Part shown: piece after piece, positions 1-8,338 of the stretch
Layout: each line of letters starts with the position of its first letter
Numbering within the stretch: position 1 is the first letter of the stretch
Source of the DNA: Tenacibaculum sp. SG-28
Lineage (GTDB): Bacteria > Bacteroidota > Bacteroidia > Flavobacteriales > Flavobacteriaceae
Direction of reading: 5' to 3'
Assembly: GCF_002954385.1 (NCBI RefSeq)
Contig: NZ_MQVY01000001.1
Coordinates: 995,957 to 1,059,956, forward strand
Length of the DNA: 64,000 bases
Notes under the pieces: generated by a model
What the model was told of the DNA's origin: nothing
The model's database searches: none
Seen by the model: the letters and a program-made list of their open reading frames with translations, nothing else
Program-made: the position numbers and the translations under genes

Positions 1-58
1 CACTGTTAATGAACTTCACTACCCTAAAAAAACAAACCCGTTTTCCCGTTAGCGGGTG

Positions 59-88
59 CAAACATAGAACCTTTTTTCCGCTTAACAA
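59..88 (-). promoter_or_regulatory. Strong leftward promoter reading off the left edge
   Basis: On the minus strand a -7 box TATGTTTG (59-66) lies exactly 19 nt downstream of a TTG -33 element (86-88), which is the Bacteroidota sigma-factor consensus. AT-rich sequence precedes it. The predicted transcript would begin with a GC-rich hairpin (ACCCG...CGGGT) around 37-57 and run out of the window. No coding start is seen before position 1, so the product is unknown; a stable-RNA or ribosomal leader is only a guess. Confidence 0.55.
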
Positions 89-188
89 TGCTCTTTTTAC
101 AATTATTTTTATTAAAAATGATAAACTTTTTTGAATCAAATAGTTACCCTGTACTAAAACTATAAACCACCTCACCACATCTGTAAAA

Positions 189-935
189 CTACTTTCCATT
201 CTTCTGCTTACGACGCTTTTTTCGAGCCTGTTTCTTCCGCTGTTTGGCAAACATCGATTTGTACTCCTCTACGTTGACTTCTCCTTTTCGATTGTACAAA
301 ATAGCAAGATGATCAAATTGTAATTTAGATTTTTGATACTCTAAAGTTTCGTCCATAAAGGCGCGCTGTAAAACATCCTCTGTTAAATAATCTTCATTTA
401 CATTTGCTGGATCATATTCTGATTTTAAAGAAAGCTTAAATACGTTAGCAGACGAGTTATACCAAAAAGCTTTCCAACCACTTCGCAACTCTTTGATATT
501 TTGAAAAGCAGTTTTTCCTGTTTGTCTGTGTATCAATTTTAGCAATAACCTCCCCTCAGTTCTCGTTAACTTTTTTAATTGTCCTGTAAGTTCTTCTTCT
601 AGGTACTTTTGTACTTTTTTAACGTATTTTCTCTTTTTGGATTTAGAACTAATTTTATCAAGACGCACATTCAGGCTATCGAGTCTTTTAGAGGCTAACA
701 AGGCATACGGGTATGCTTTAAAAACTTTCTTTTTAAACCAAAAGTAATAGCGTGCATCAACTCTAGAAGCAAACTTGTGCTTTGGCAATAAGACCACCTC
801 GTTCAGCGCAATCATAAGTGAATCATTGTCCTTCACTAAAAAGTATTCATCTTCTAAAGTAGGCATGGTATCTTTTATTTGAGATAAACCAATAACGCTG
901 TATAAAAGACATAAAAAAAATGCGATATTTTTCAT
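189..935 (-). CDS. DUF4294 domain-containing exported protein
   Basis: The product of about 248 aa begins with a signal peptide (KNIAFFLCLLYSVIGLSQ) and continues with the DUF4294 pattern seen across Flavobacteriia: a YFWFKKKVFKAYPYA-type segment, then a helical region with paired Lys/Arg, then the conserved LIHRQTGKTAF and GWKAFWYN stretches. The C-terminus is a long basic tail (KKQARKKRRKQ). The family has no established function. I chose ATG at 935 because the signal peptide starts there; a TTG-type extension of three residues is possible. The gene stands alone, divergent from fdhD. Confidence 0.8.
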   Translation of the reverse strand: MKNIAFFLCLLYSVIGLSQIKDTMPTLEDEYFLVKDNDSLMIALNEVVLLPKHKFASRVDARYYFWFKKKVFKAYPYALLASKRLDSLNVRLDKISSKSKKRKYVKKVQKYLEEELTGQLKKLTRTEGRLLLKLIHRQTGKTAFQNIKELRSGWKAFWYNSSANVFKLSLKSEYDPANVNEDYLTEDVLQRAFMDETLEYQKSKLQFDHLAILYNRKGEVNVEEYKSMFAKQRKKQARKKRRKQKNGK

Positions 936-1023
936 GTAAAGCAAACCAGTGTTTTAACTTTTAAAATTGTAAAGTTAAATTTTTTAGTTGCATCCCTATT
1001 CATTTTTTATGTTTTTTATTAGT

Positions 1024-1031
1024 TACCTTTG
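1024..1031 (+). promoter_or_regulatory. -7 box of fdhD, near-leaderless
   Basis: TACCTTTG fits TAnnTTTG. The fdhD ATG is only 7 nt beyond the final G, so the transcript would start at or within a few bases of the start codon. It also excludes the TTG start at 1029, which lies inside the box. No good TTG element is seen at the expected -33 distance, only a T-rich stretch. Confidence 0.5.
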
Positions 1032-1037
1032 TGTATA

Positions 1038-1835
1038 ATGGAACAAGCAAGAGCATACGAATCGCTAAAGTATTTAGAAAAGGAAACTTCCAAAACAAAC
1101 GACGCATTAGTCGTAGAAGCGCCCTTACAAATAAATATAAACGATACCTCGTACACGGTTGTAATGCGGACACCGGGAGATGATGCAGATCTTGTAAGAG
1201 GATTGTTGTATGCTGAAGATATTTATCGTGGAAAACCAGCATTAGTCACTGCTATCTTTACTACTAAAAGTAATTACCATTCGATACTAAATGTTAGCAT
1301 TCCAAAAGAAGACATAGGGAAAGGATACCTAAACAAGAGAACATTGCTCTCTGTTTCTTCATGTGGTATTTGTGGTAAAAAGGAATTACAAGATATAGAA
1401 GCGTCTGGAACGCCAATTATCAGTAGTATGCAAATTAGTATACAAGCTATCGAAAAAATGTCTGCAAAAATGTTCGGTAAACAAAATCTATTTAAAGTGT
1501 CAGGAGGAAGCCATGCCTGTGCAATTTTTGACCGTCAAGAAAATTTACTAACCTGTAAGGAAGACATTGGAAGACACAATGCAGTAGATAAATGTATTGG
1601 GGAATTACTAAACAAGAACCAACTCAACTCTGCAAAACTAATGCTAGTTAGCGGACGGGTTTCTTATGAAATCGTTTCCAAAGCCTTTTTTGCAAAAATA
1701 CCAATAATAATCGCTGTTTCAGCTTGTTCCTCATTAGCTGTAGATTTCGCAAAAGAATTTGGCATTTGTTTGATAGGGTTTCACAGAAATAATCGTTTAA
1801 CGATATATGCTAACCCACAATATATTACTTTATGA
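1038..1835 (+). CDS. fdhD: Formate dehydrogenase accessory sulfurtransferase FdhD
   Basis: FdhD carries sulfur from a cysteine desulfurase to the bis-molybdopterin guanine dinucleotide cofactor of formate dehydrogenase-type enzymes. The 265-aa product shows the diagnostic SSCGICGK motif with Cys109 and Cys112, the sulfur-carrying pair of the family, and the later GGSHACAIFD and EDIGRHNAVDK segments. Length is normal. The start is ATG 1038; an in-frame TTG at 1029 lies inside the -7 box. Its stop overlaps the start of the next gene by four bases (ATGA), so sulfurtransferase and client enzyme are probably translationally coupled. Confidence 0.95.
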   Translation: MEQARAYESLKYLEKETSKTNDALVVEAPLQININDTSYTVVMRTPGDDADLVRGLLYAEDIYRGKPALVTAIFTTKSNYHSILNVSIPKEDIGKGYLNKRTLLSVSSCGICGKKELQDIEASGTPIISSMQISIQAIEKMSAKMFGKQNLFKVSGGSHACAIFDRQENLLTCKEDIGRHNAVDKCIGELLNKNQLNSAKLMLVSGRVSYEIVSKAFFAKIPIIIAVSACSSLAVDFAKEFGICLIGFHRNNRLTIYANPQYITL

Positions 1836-4126
1836 GTTCGAAAAAGACCACGGCACAGCCACCTGAAAAATTAACGGGCATTAAAACCGAGGCAATCCCA
1901 AATAGCGCGGTAGGATCTAAAGCAGTGCGATCTGCTTTAGACCACGTATTCTCGGAGGCCGGAGTTGTGAAAGGAATTAAACTTTTGAAAAACCTAAACC
2001 AAACCAATGGTTTTGATTGCCCTGGCTGTGCATGGCCCGATCCTGATGAAAAAAGAGCCTTTCTGGCGGAGTACTGTGAAAATGGTGCAAAAGCAGTTGC
2101 GGAAGAAGCTACCAAAAATAAAGTTAGCCCTATGTTTTTCGCAACACATTCTGTTGCAGAAATGGCAACCTGGTCGGATTATGAAATTGGTAAAAGCGGT
2201 AGAATAACCCATCCGATGATTTTAAAAGAAAATGGAACCCATTACGAGGAAATTGGCTGGGAAGCTGCATTTACATACATAGGAGAGCAACTAAACGAAC
2301 TCAAAACACCAAACGAAGCAATATTTTATACTTCGGGAAGAACAAGCAATGAAGCTGCATATTTGTACCAGCTTTTTGTGCGTCAGTTTGGTACCAATAA
2401 CCTACCAGATTGCTCAAACATGTGTCACGAAAGTAGTGGAGCTGGCTTGTCAGAAACCGTCGGTATTGGTAAAGGATCGGTTACCTTAGACGATTTTAAC
2501 CATGCAGATTTGGTAATTGTTATAGGACAAAACCCCGGTACCAATCACCCAAGAATGCTAACAGCACTGGGAGAAACCAAAAAAAATGGCGGTAAAATAA
2601 TTTCTGTAAATCCGCTGCCGGAAGTAGGTTTAATGAACTACATACATCCACAAAATCCATTGAAATGGCTTGGCAAAGGACAAGACTTAACCGATTTATT
2701 TCTTCAAATAAAAATTAATGGAGATGTAGCTTTGTTAAAAATCATCATGAAATTAATGAAGGAAGAAGAAGAAAAACATCCTAATACGGTGTTTGATACT
2801 GCCTTTATTGCAGAAAAGACTCATGGAATTGAAGATTTTTTAGAGGATTTGGATACCTTCTCCATAGAAGAATTACTCCCCCAGACAGGCCTACCCTTAG
2901 AGGAAATTAAAAAAGCAGTCCAGCTTATCAATACAAGTAAAAAAATCATCATTTGTTGGGCCATGGGACTTACCCAACATAAAAATGGTGTAGACAACGT
3001 TCGCGAGGTTGTAAACTTATTATTACTAAAAGGTAGTATAGGAAAACCAGGGGCGGGAACTTGCCCTGTTCGAGGACATTCTAATGTACAAGGGGATCGC
3101 ACAATGGGAATATGGGAAAAGCCCAAAGCGTCCTTTTTAACAGCCTTGGAAAAAGAATTTAACTTTTCTGCTCCGAAAGAACATGGATTTGATGTGGTAG
3201 AGGCGATTACAGCCATGAATGAGAAAAAAGCGAAAATATTTTTCGGCATGGGAGGTAATTTTATTTCAGCAACGCCCGATACAGAATATACCGCAGAGGC
3301 ACTTCGTAATTGTGACCTTACGGTACATGTGTCTACTAAACTAAACAGAAGTCATTTAATACATGGAAAAACCGCGCTTATTCTACCTTGTTTAGGAAGA
3401 TCCGAAACCGATCTGCAACAGAGCGGATCGCAGTTTGTGACGGTGGAAAATTCGATGGGTGTAGTGCATATGTCACGAGGAAATTTAGCTCCAGCCTCGG
3501 AATTTTTACGAAGTGAGCCAGCGATAGTTGCAGGATTAGCCACTGCGACGCTAGTTAATTCAAAAGTGAAATGGAACGAATTAATTAGCAACTACGATTT
3601 AATTCGCGATAAAATTGAAGCAACGATTCCGGGATTTACAAACTACAATGAAAGAGTTCGAAACAAAGGTGGGTTTTATTTACCCAACAACGCTCGAAAC
3701 AATGACTACTCACCAACCGCCACAGGAAAAGCTAATTTTACCAAAAACAGCCCCTCAGACATTAGCTTGCGAACAAACGAATTTATGATGATGACGATAC
3801 GAACCCACGACCAATACAATACAACTATTTATGGCTTAGACGATAGATATCGTGGCGTATTAAATGAAAGAAGGGTTATTTTTATGAACCCTGAAGACAT
3901 GAAAAATTTAAATCTGAAAAAGTTAGATCCTGTAGATATTACTAGTCATTTTGAAGGAGAGGAGCGCATAGCCTATAATTTTTTAGCAATTCCTTACAAT
4001 ATTCCAAAACAATGCACTGCCACCTACTTTCCGGAGGCCAATGTACTAGTTCCCATAAAAAGTAAAGCCAGAATAAGCAATACTCCCGCATCAAAAGGGG
4101 TAATTATTTCTGTAAAAAAACGATAA
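1832..4126 (+). CDS. FdhF/YdeP-family molybdopterin oxidoreductase
   Basis: This 764-aa protein belongs to the YdeP branch of the formate dehydrogenase H superfamily. It opens with the family's FDCPGCAWPDP motif (Cys63, Cys66) instead of a full four-cysteine [4Fe-4S] site. SNMCHESSGAGL then carries Cys198-His199 at the position of the Mo-ligating Cys/Sec-His pair of FdhF. Further cofactor-binding segments follow (VIGQNPGTNHPRM, GKPGAGTCPVRGHSNVQGDR, and a C-terminal MoCo-binding fold from about 640). No signal peptide is present, so it should be cytoplasmic. It overlaps fdhD by 4 nt, which supports bis-MGD use. No FDH beta or gamma subunits are nearby, and its substrate is unknown. E. coli YdeP is linked to acid resistance, but its reaction is not settled. 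Confidence 0.9.
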   Translation: MSSKKTTAQPPEKLTGIKTEAIPNSAVGSKAVRSALDHVFSEAGVVKGIKLLKNLNQTNGFDCPGCAWPDPDEKRAFLAEYCENGAKAVAEEATKNKVSPMFFATHSVAEMATWSDYEIGKSGRITHPMILKENGTHYEEIGWEAAFTYIGEQLNELKTPNEAIFYTSGRTSNEAAYLYQLFVRQFGTNNLPDCSNMCHESSGAGLSETVGIGKGSVTLDDFNHADLVIVIGQNPGTNHPRMLTALGETKKNGGKIISVNPLPEVGLMNYIHPQNPLKWLGKGQDLTDLFLQIKINGDVALLKIIMKLMKEEEEKHPNTVFDTAFIAEKTHGIEDFLEDLDTFSIEELLPQTGLPLEEIKKAVQLINTSKKIIICWAMGLTQHKNGVDNVREVVNLLLLKGSIGKPGAGTCPVRGHSNVQGDRTMGIWEKPKASFLTALEKEFNFSAPKEHGFDVVEAITAMNEKKAKIFFGMGGNFISATPDTEYTAEALRNCDLTVHVSTKLNRSHLIHGKTALILPCLGRSETDLQQSGSQFVTVENSMGVVHMSRGNLAPASEFLRSEPAIVAGLATATLVNSKVKWNELISNYDLIRDKIEATIPGFTNYNERVRNKGGFYLPNNARNNDYSPTATGKANFTKNSPSDISLRTNEFMMMTIRTHDQYNTTIYGLDDRYRGVLNERRVIFMNPEDMKNLNLKKLDPVDITSHFEGEERIAYNFLAIPYNIPKQCTATYFPEANVLVPIKSKARISNTPASKGVIISVKKR

Positions 4127-4178
4127 TTAAAAAAGATTTGTATTTTAGTAGCCATAAACCAACTTAAAACCAACATAC

Positions 4179-4802
4179 ATGCCATTTATTGAAGAAGCAA
4201 AATACCAATCGATGCAAGAAGACCTGGAAAATGCATTGAATAAAAGTAACAAAGCGGAAAGGGAATTTAATGCGCTAAATGAAGAAATGAAACACCAAAA
4301 AGAAAAAGCAAGAACTACTACTGTTCTATTGCTTATATTTTTAGTTTTGGCCTGTGTAATTGCATATCTTTTGTATAATGGTACTCTAAACGGCAAAGGA
4401 AACAATGACAATGCAAATCTCAATGTTACCGCTATAAGAGCGAAAGAGGAAAGAAGAGTGGTAGATAGCTTAAAGAAAATGAACAAAAGTTTTCGTTCTT
4501 CCAGTGCTTTAAATGGAGCCACAATAGGAAAGGCCACAGGGAAATTAAATAGTGGCAATAAAGGCAAGGTAGTGTACTCTGTGCAGATTGGTAGTTTTTC
4601 TAAAAATAAGTACCCAATGCTTTCTAAGAGAATGATTCCTGGTATTTATGCAGAGAGCGATGGTTATTTTAAGTACTCTATTGGCTTATTTGCATCCTTA
4701 AATGAGGCTAAAGCACTACAAAAAGAATTGCGAACACTTGGTTTTGACGATGCTTTTGTCGCTTCATACAGAGATGGTAAACGTCTTAAAATACACGAAT
4801 AG
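4179..4802 (+). CDS. SPOR-domain membrane protein
   Basis: The 207-aa protein has three visible parts: a charged N-terminal helix likely to form a coiled coil (residues about 5-45), one transmembrane segment (about 47-66, VLLLIFLVLACVIAYLL), and a C-terminal SPOR domain (about 130-200) beginning VVYSVQIGSFSK and ending FDDAFVASYRDGKRL. SPOR domains bind denuded septal peptidoglycan, so a role at the envelope or division site is likely, with the SPOR part in the periplasm. It lies 53 nt after the YdeP-like gene and 39 nt before the barrel protein, on the same strand. Its partner is not known. Confidence 0.85.
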   Translation: MPFIEEAKYQSMQEDLENALNKSNKAEREFNALNEEMKHQKEKARTTTVLLLIFLVLACVIAYLLYNGTLNGKGNNDNANLNVTAIRAKEERRVVDSLKKMNKSFRSSSALNGATIGKATGKLNSGNKGKVVYSVQIGSFSKNKYPMLSKRMIPGIYAESDGYFKYSIGLFASLNEAKALQKELRTLGFDDAFVASYRDGKRLKIHE

Positions 4803-4841
4803 ATTAGGTACTAGCAATATTTTCAATTAACGATACCGTTT

Positions 4842-6359
4842 ATGATACAAAATATCATAAAAAGAACACTCTTCGTAATTTTTACATGGAGTGTTCCTTT
4901 TTTATACAGCCAACAAGAAATACCCTCAAAACATTACACCAAAGGCTTTGGCCAAATAGACTTTCTTTCTATTAGTATGCCTGACGAAGAACCAAACATG
5001 GATTTCACTGGTTTACATTACAATGTAAAGTTTAATTCGTGGGGCTACGCTGGCGTTGGTTTTTATGGTGCCATTGGAGGCATCCGTGGAGGCTTTTTTA
5101 CTCTTGGTGTAAATGCTGGGGCACAATGGAATATTACCGAAAAATTATTTATAGACACCGGTTTTCACTTTGGCGGAGGCGGTGGCGCCAGTGCCCCTGA
5201 CGGCGGCGGTGCTTTTATTCTGCCGCATGCCAATTTAGGCTATGACTTCACCTACTTTTCGGCTACTGCAGGATATAGTTATGTTAACTTTTTCGATGAT
5301 GGCCTGATAAAAAGTCATCAATTTAATGTAGCAGTGCAGATACCTTTGTTGTTTTACAGTGCAAAATTTCAAGAGCGAGAACGTGAGTTTTCCTTAGACC
5401 TTTTAGAATCTTCAGAATGGAAGCAACCAAGTTCTCGGATGTCTTTGCTGGTTCACCTAAACAACCTAAAAGTAACAAGAGGAAATTATAAAGACCGAAC
5501 TATACGTTTAGCAGGTTTTGAATTTAACTCTTACCTAACAGATTCGTTTTTCTTTTTTGTAAAAGCAGACGGTGCCTATATGGGAATTAAAGCAGGATAC
5601 ATGGATATTCTTCTCGGTGGAGGGTATCATTTATCCATGAATAAAAATAGAACGAATATACTAGCTAAGTTTGGAGCCGGTGCTGGCGGCGGCGGCGGCG
5701 CAGATACCAAAGGCGGTTTTTTACTATACCCTGATGTATCTTTAGAGCAAAAATTATTTGAAAATGTGTATGCTAGTGTAAATACCGGATTTCTAATGAG
5801 CCCAGACAGCCATTTCAGGGCTTCCACTTATGGTATAGGATTAAAGTATTACGTAGATAAAGATGGTACGTCTTCAGAAAAATATAGGTTTACGAACGGA
5901 AAATTTAAAGGATTGCAAGCCATACTAAAGCAAGAGCTTTACATGGATGCGCAACGCGACGGTGGATTTACGCAAAACATGCAACAAATCTCTTTACAAA
6001 TCAATTTCTTTTTCAATAAATACCTTTATGGTGCTGGAGAAGCCTCATTTGCCAATTTTGGAAATGCTGGAGCCTATGCAGAGGGAATTGTTGGGCTTGG
6101 TATCGAATCGCCATACTTCTTAAACAACCGCGTAGCAGTATTTGGTCAGGTACTTGGTGGAGCAGCTGGTGGAGGTGGAATAAGCACTGGTGAAGGACTT
6201 ATCGTAAAACCGAGCACTGGTCTTATGGTAAAATTAGCCGACAATTTAAATGTAAGGGGTGGTTTAGGATATGTTAAAGCAAAAGGTGGTAGTTTAAGTA
6301 CGCATTTTGTAAATTTTGGTGTTCAGTACCAATTTTCTTTCTTAAGCATGAAAAAATAA
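4842..6359 (+). CDS. Outer-membrane-like protein with three similar Gly-rich units
   Basis: I do not recognise a named family for this 505-aa protein. It starts with a signal peptide (IIKRTLFVIFTWSVPFLYSQ) and continues as alternating aromatic/polar strands typical of a transmembrane beta-barrel, ending in aromatic residues (VQYQFSFLSMKK). Three segments look like copies of one unit of about 165 aa. Each has a strand, a Gly-rich loop (GGGGG at 111-115, GGGGG at 282-286, GGGG at 443-446), an acidic/Gly turn (APDGGG, ADTKGG, ISTGEG), and a following strand that begins with Pro and Leu/Val. Loop spacing is 171 and 161 residues. A rho-independent terminator follows the stop. Confidence 0.65.
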   Translation: MIQNIIKRTLFVIFTWSVPFLYSQQEIPSKHYTKGFGQIDFLSISMPDEEPNMDFTGLHYNVKFNSWGYAGVGFYGAIGGIRGGFFTLGVNAGAQWNITEKLFIDTGFHFGGGGGASAPDGGGAFILPHANLGYDFTYFSATAGYSYVNFFDDGLIKSHQFNVAVQIPLLFYSAKFQEREREFSLDLLESSEWKQPSSRMSLLVHLNNLKVTRGNYKDRTIRLAGFEFNSYLTDSFFFFVKADGAYMGIKAGYMDILLGGGYHLSMNKNRTNILAKFGAGAGGGGGADTKGGFLLYPDVSLEQKLFENVYASVNTGFLMSPDSHFRASTYGIGLKYYVDKDGTSSEKYRFTNGKFKGLQAILKQELYMDAQRDGGFTQNMQQISLQINFFFNKYLYGAGEASFANFGNAGAYAEGIVGLGIESPYFLNNRVAVFGQVLGGAAGGGGISTGEGLIVKPSTGLMVKLADNLNVRGGLGYVKAKGGSLSTHFVNFGVQYQFSFLSMKK

Positions 6360-6708
6360 ATCGCAATTTCGCAAGATATAGGGCATAGCTTAAAGGCTTA
6401 TGCCTTTTTTTTCTCGATACAGAGGTGTTTTTAGTATCCTTTTTTGAGGAAAATACATAGGTATACAACCACATCATCGTAAAAGTAGGAACCACATCTA
6501 AGCCTGGTAATGCCTCTTCAATAAAGGAAAATACTGCTGCAATTTTACCTTTGTTTCCTTGGTACATTTGTGTCATAAGGTAGGCAGAAAGAGGTGCCCA
6601 AGCTACATCTGTAAACTCTCCTATTCCTGGAATAATAAAAGAAAGATATCCTAGCGCATCAAGACCTAAACCAATGACTAGTTTTCCATATTTTGAGGCA
6701 TTCTTCAT
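6274..6708 (-). CDS. Small conserved membrane protein with an artefactual-looking C-terminal extension
   Basis: The N-terminal ~90 residues form a compact conserved-looking membrane protein with two hydrophobic stretches (LDALGYLSFIIPGIGEF and VVPTFTMMWLYTYVF) and the motif EFTDVAWAPLSAYLMTQMY; its function is unknown. As written, the frame then runs for about 50 unrelated residues through the terminator at 6382-6412 and 86 nt into the convergent gene. If one T is missing from the run at 6440-6445, the protein would instead end VFSSKKGY and stop at 6431. I think 6431-6708 is the real gene. Frame errors of this kind recur throughout the window. Confidence 0.6.
   Translation of the reverse strand: MKNASKYGKLVIGLGLDALGYLSFIIPGIGEFTDVAWAPLSAYLMTQMYQGNKGKIAAVFSFIEEALPGLDVVPTFTMMWLYTYVFSSKKDTKNTSVSRKKRHKPLSYALYLAKLRFIFSCLRKKIGTEHQNLQNAYLNYHLLL
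6382..6412 (+). terminator. Rho-independent terminator after the Gly-rich barrel gene
   Basis: A stem GGCATA-GC / GGC-TATGCC with one bulged base (6382-6404) is followed by eight T (6405-6412). It lies 23 nt after the stop of the upstream gene. Confidence 0.75.
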
Positions 6709-6755
6709 GGTTTATTAAAAATTTAAATAGTTTACAAAAATCAACAAGTGAAAAA

Positions 6756-6786
6756 TTGTTATTTGCTTACGAATATAATATGTTTG
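6756..6786 (+). promoter_or_regulatory. Promoter of the CoA-pyrophosphatase-like Nudix gene
   Basis: TTG (6756-6758) and TATGTTTG (6779-6786) are separated by 20 nt, matching the Bacteroidota consensus. The ATG at 6806 is 20 nt downstream. The divergent membrane-protein gene starts at 6708. Confidence 0.6.
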
Positions 6787-6805
6787 TTTGATATAAAGAA
6801 CTACG

Positions 6806-7432
6806 ATGCATTTTTCTGATTTTGTAACCCAAATAAAAAAATTTCAGACTAAACCTTTAGGAGGTTTAGCCTCACAATTTAAATTGGCCCCTGCCCTACG
6901 CAAGCAATATTCAGAGGCTGTGATTCAAAGTAAAACACCACGAAAAGCAGCAGTATTAGCATTGTTTTACCCGGACGTAAATCACAATACTAAATTTTTA
7001 CTTACTGAAAGAGCGAGTTACCATGGAACGCATTCGGCACAAATTAGTTTTCCTGGCGGCAAGGTAGATGTAAAAGATAAAAATATTGAACAAACAGCAC
7101 TGCGCGAAACTGACGAGGAAGTAGGAATTTCTCCAAAAAACATAACTTTAATACGACAATTGAGCGACACCTATATCCCACCAAGTAACTTTTTAGTTGC
7201 TCCCTTTTTAGGATACTCTACTACCCCTTTGCAATTTGTACCAAATAAGGAGGTTGCCTCGATTATTGAAGTTTCTTTAGAAGATCTGCTAAATGACGCA
7301 AACCTAACGGAAGTACCTATGCATACTTCGTATATGAAAAACATAGAGGTACCGTGCTTTAAACTAAACGATTACACCGTTTGGGGAGCAACAGCCATGA
7401 TGCTTTCTGAAATTAAAGATTTGATTAAATAA
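6806..7432 (+). CDS. Nudix hydrolase, CoA pyrophosphatase type
   Basis: The 208-aa protein carries the Nudix box GGKVDVKDKNIEQTALRETD followed by EEVGI, with the RETDEEVG core that binds the catalytic metal. Upstream is the UPF0035-type segment LLTERASYHGTHSAQISFPG, which marks enzymes that split coenzyme A to 3',5'-ADP and 4'-phosphopantetheine. No signal peptide is seen, so it is cytosolic. The length is normal for CoA pyrophosphatases (about 190-215 aa). It precedes an acyltransferase gene that has its own -7 box. Confidence 0.88.
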   Translation: MHFSDFVTQIKKFQTKPLGGLASQFKLAPALRKQYSEAVIQSKTPRKAAVLALFYPDVNHNTKFLLTERASYHGTHSAQISFPGGKVDVKDKNIEQTALRETDEEVGISPKNITLIRQLSDTYIPPSNFLVAPFLGYSTTPLQFVPNKEVASIIEVSLEDLLNDANLTEVPMHTSYMKNIEVPCFKLNDYTVWGATAMMLSEIKDLIK

Positions 7433-7453
7433 GGCAAAGTACTTTTTCTTTTG

Positions 7454-7461
7454 TAATTTTG
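7454..7461 (+). promoter_or_regulatory. -7 box before the acyltransferase gene
   Basis: TAATTTTG fits TAnnTTTG, with the ATG of the acyltransferase at 7488. No convincing -33 element is seen. Confidence 0.4.
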
Positions 7462-7487
7462 CCTTTGCTTATAAAACTAAAAACCAT

Positions 7488-8290
7488 ATGCCCTTATTTA
7501 AAAGAAATCCTTTCGGACACATTCTATGGATAAAGAAATGGCTTATACGCATCTTAGGAGTTATATCTCATGGTCGATACCACCGCTTCAACGATTTGCA
7601 AATTGAGGGTTCAGAAATACTCCGAAACTTACCAGACAATAATGTATTGTTTATTTCAAACCACCAAACTTACTTTGCCGATGTGGCAGCGATGTTTCAC
7701 GTTTTAACGCGGCATTAAAAGGACGTGATGATAACTTAAAAAACATTGGATATATCTGGAACCCTAAATTAAACGTGTATTATGTTGCTGCTGGAGAAAC
7801 CATGCGTTCCGGAATCTTACCGAAGATTTTTGCCTACACAGGGTCTGTCTCTATTGATAGAACCTGGAGAAGCAATGGAAAAGAAGTAAACAGGCAAGTA
7901 AAATTATCGGATATTTCTAATATTGGAACTGCCTTGGAAGACGGTTGGGTAGTGACTTTTCCGCAGGGAACAACTACCGCATTCAAGCCTATTCGAAGAG
8001 GTACAGCGCACATTATTAAATCCTTTAAACCTACCGTAGTTCCTATTGTAATTGATGGATTTAGACGTTCTTTTGACAAAAAAGGGTTACAGATTAAAAA
8101 ACGAAATGTTTTACAATCTATGATTATTAAAGAGCCCTTAGAGGTTGATTACGACAACGAAAGTATCGATGAAATTGTGGAGAAAATTGAATATGCCATC
8201 GAGCAGCATCCTTCGTTCTTAAAAGTACTTACTCCGGAACAACTAAAAGAACAAGAAGAACTAGACAAAAAACGAAATTTTTGGAGTTAG
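7488..8290 (+). CDS. 1-acyl-sn-glycerol-3-phosphate acyltransferase-like protein, frame broken by a missing T
   Basis: This is a PlsC-family acyltransferase that would add an acyl chain to a lysophospholipid or related acceptor at the inner membrane. The first frame gives ISNHQTYFADVAAMFHV and stops at 7718. The second resumes the same protein as NAALKGRDDNLKNIGYIWNP and ends at 8290. Restoring one T in the run 7702-7705 joins them into a protein of about 268 aa. The acceptor-site motif reads NHQTYFAD, so the acidic residue sits one place further on than in the classic NHxxxxD. The second block is FPQGTT, where most family members have FPEGTR. The break looks like a sequence error. Confidence 0.8.
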
Positions 8291-8338
8291 TAGCCTTACT
8301 CCGTAATTATAAACTATGTAATACCTTGTAAAAGAGAT

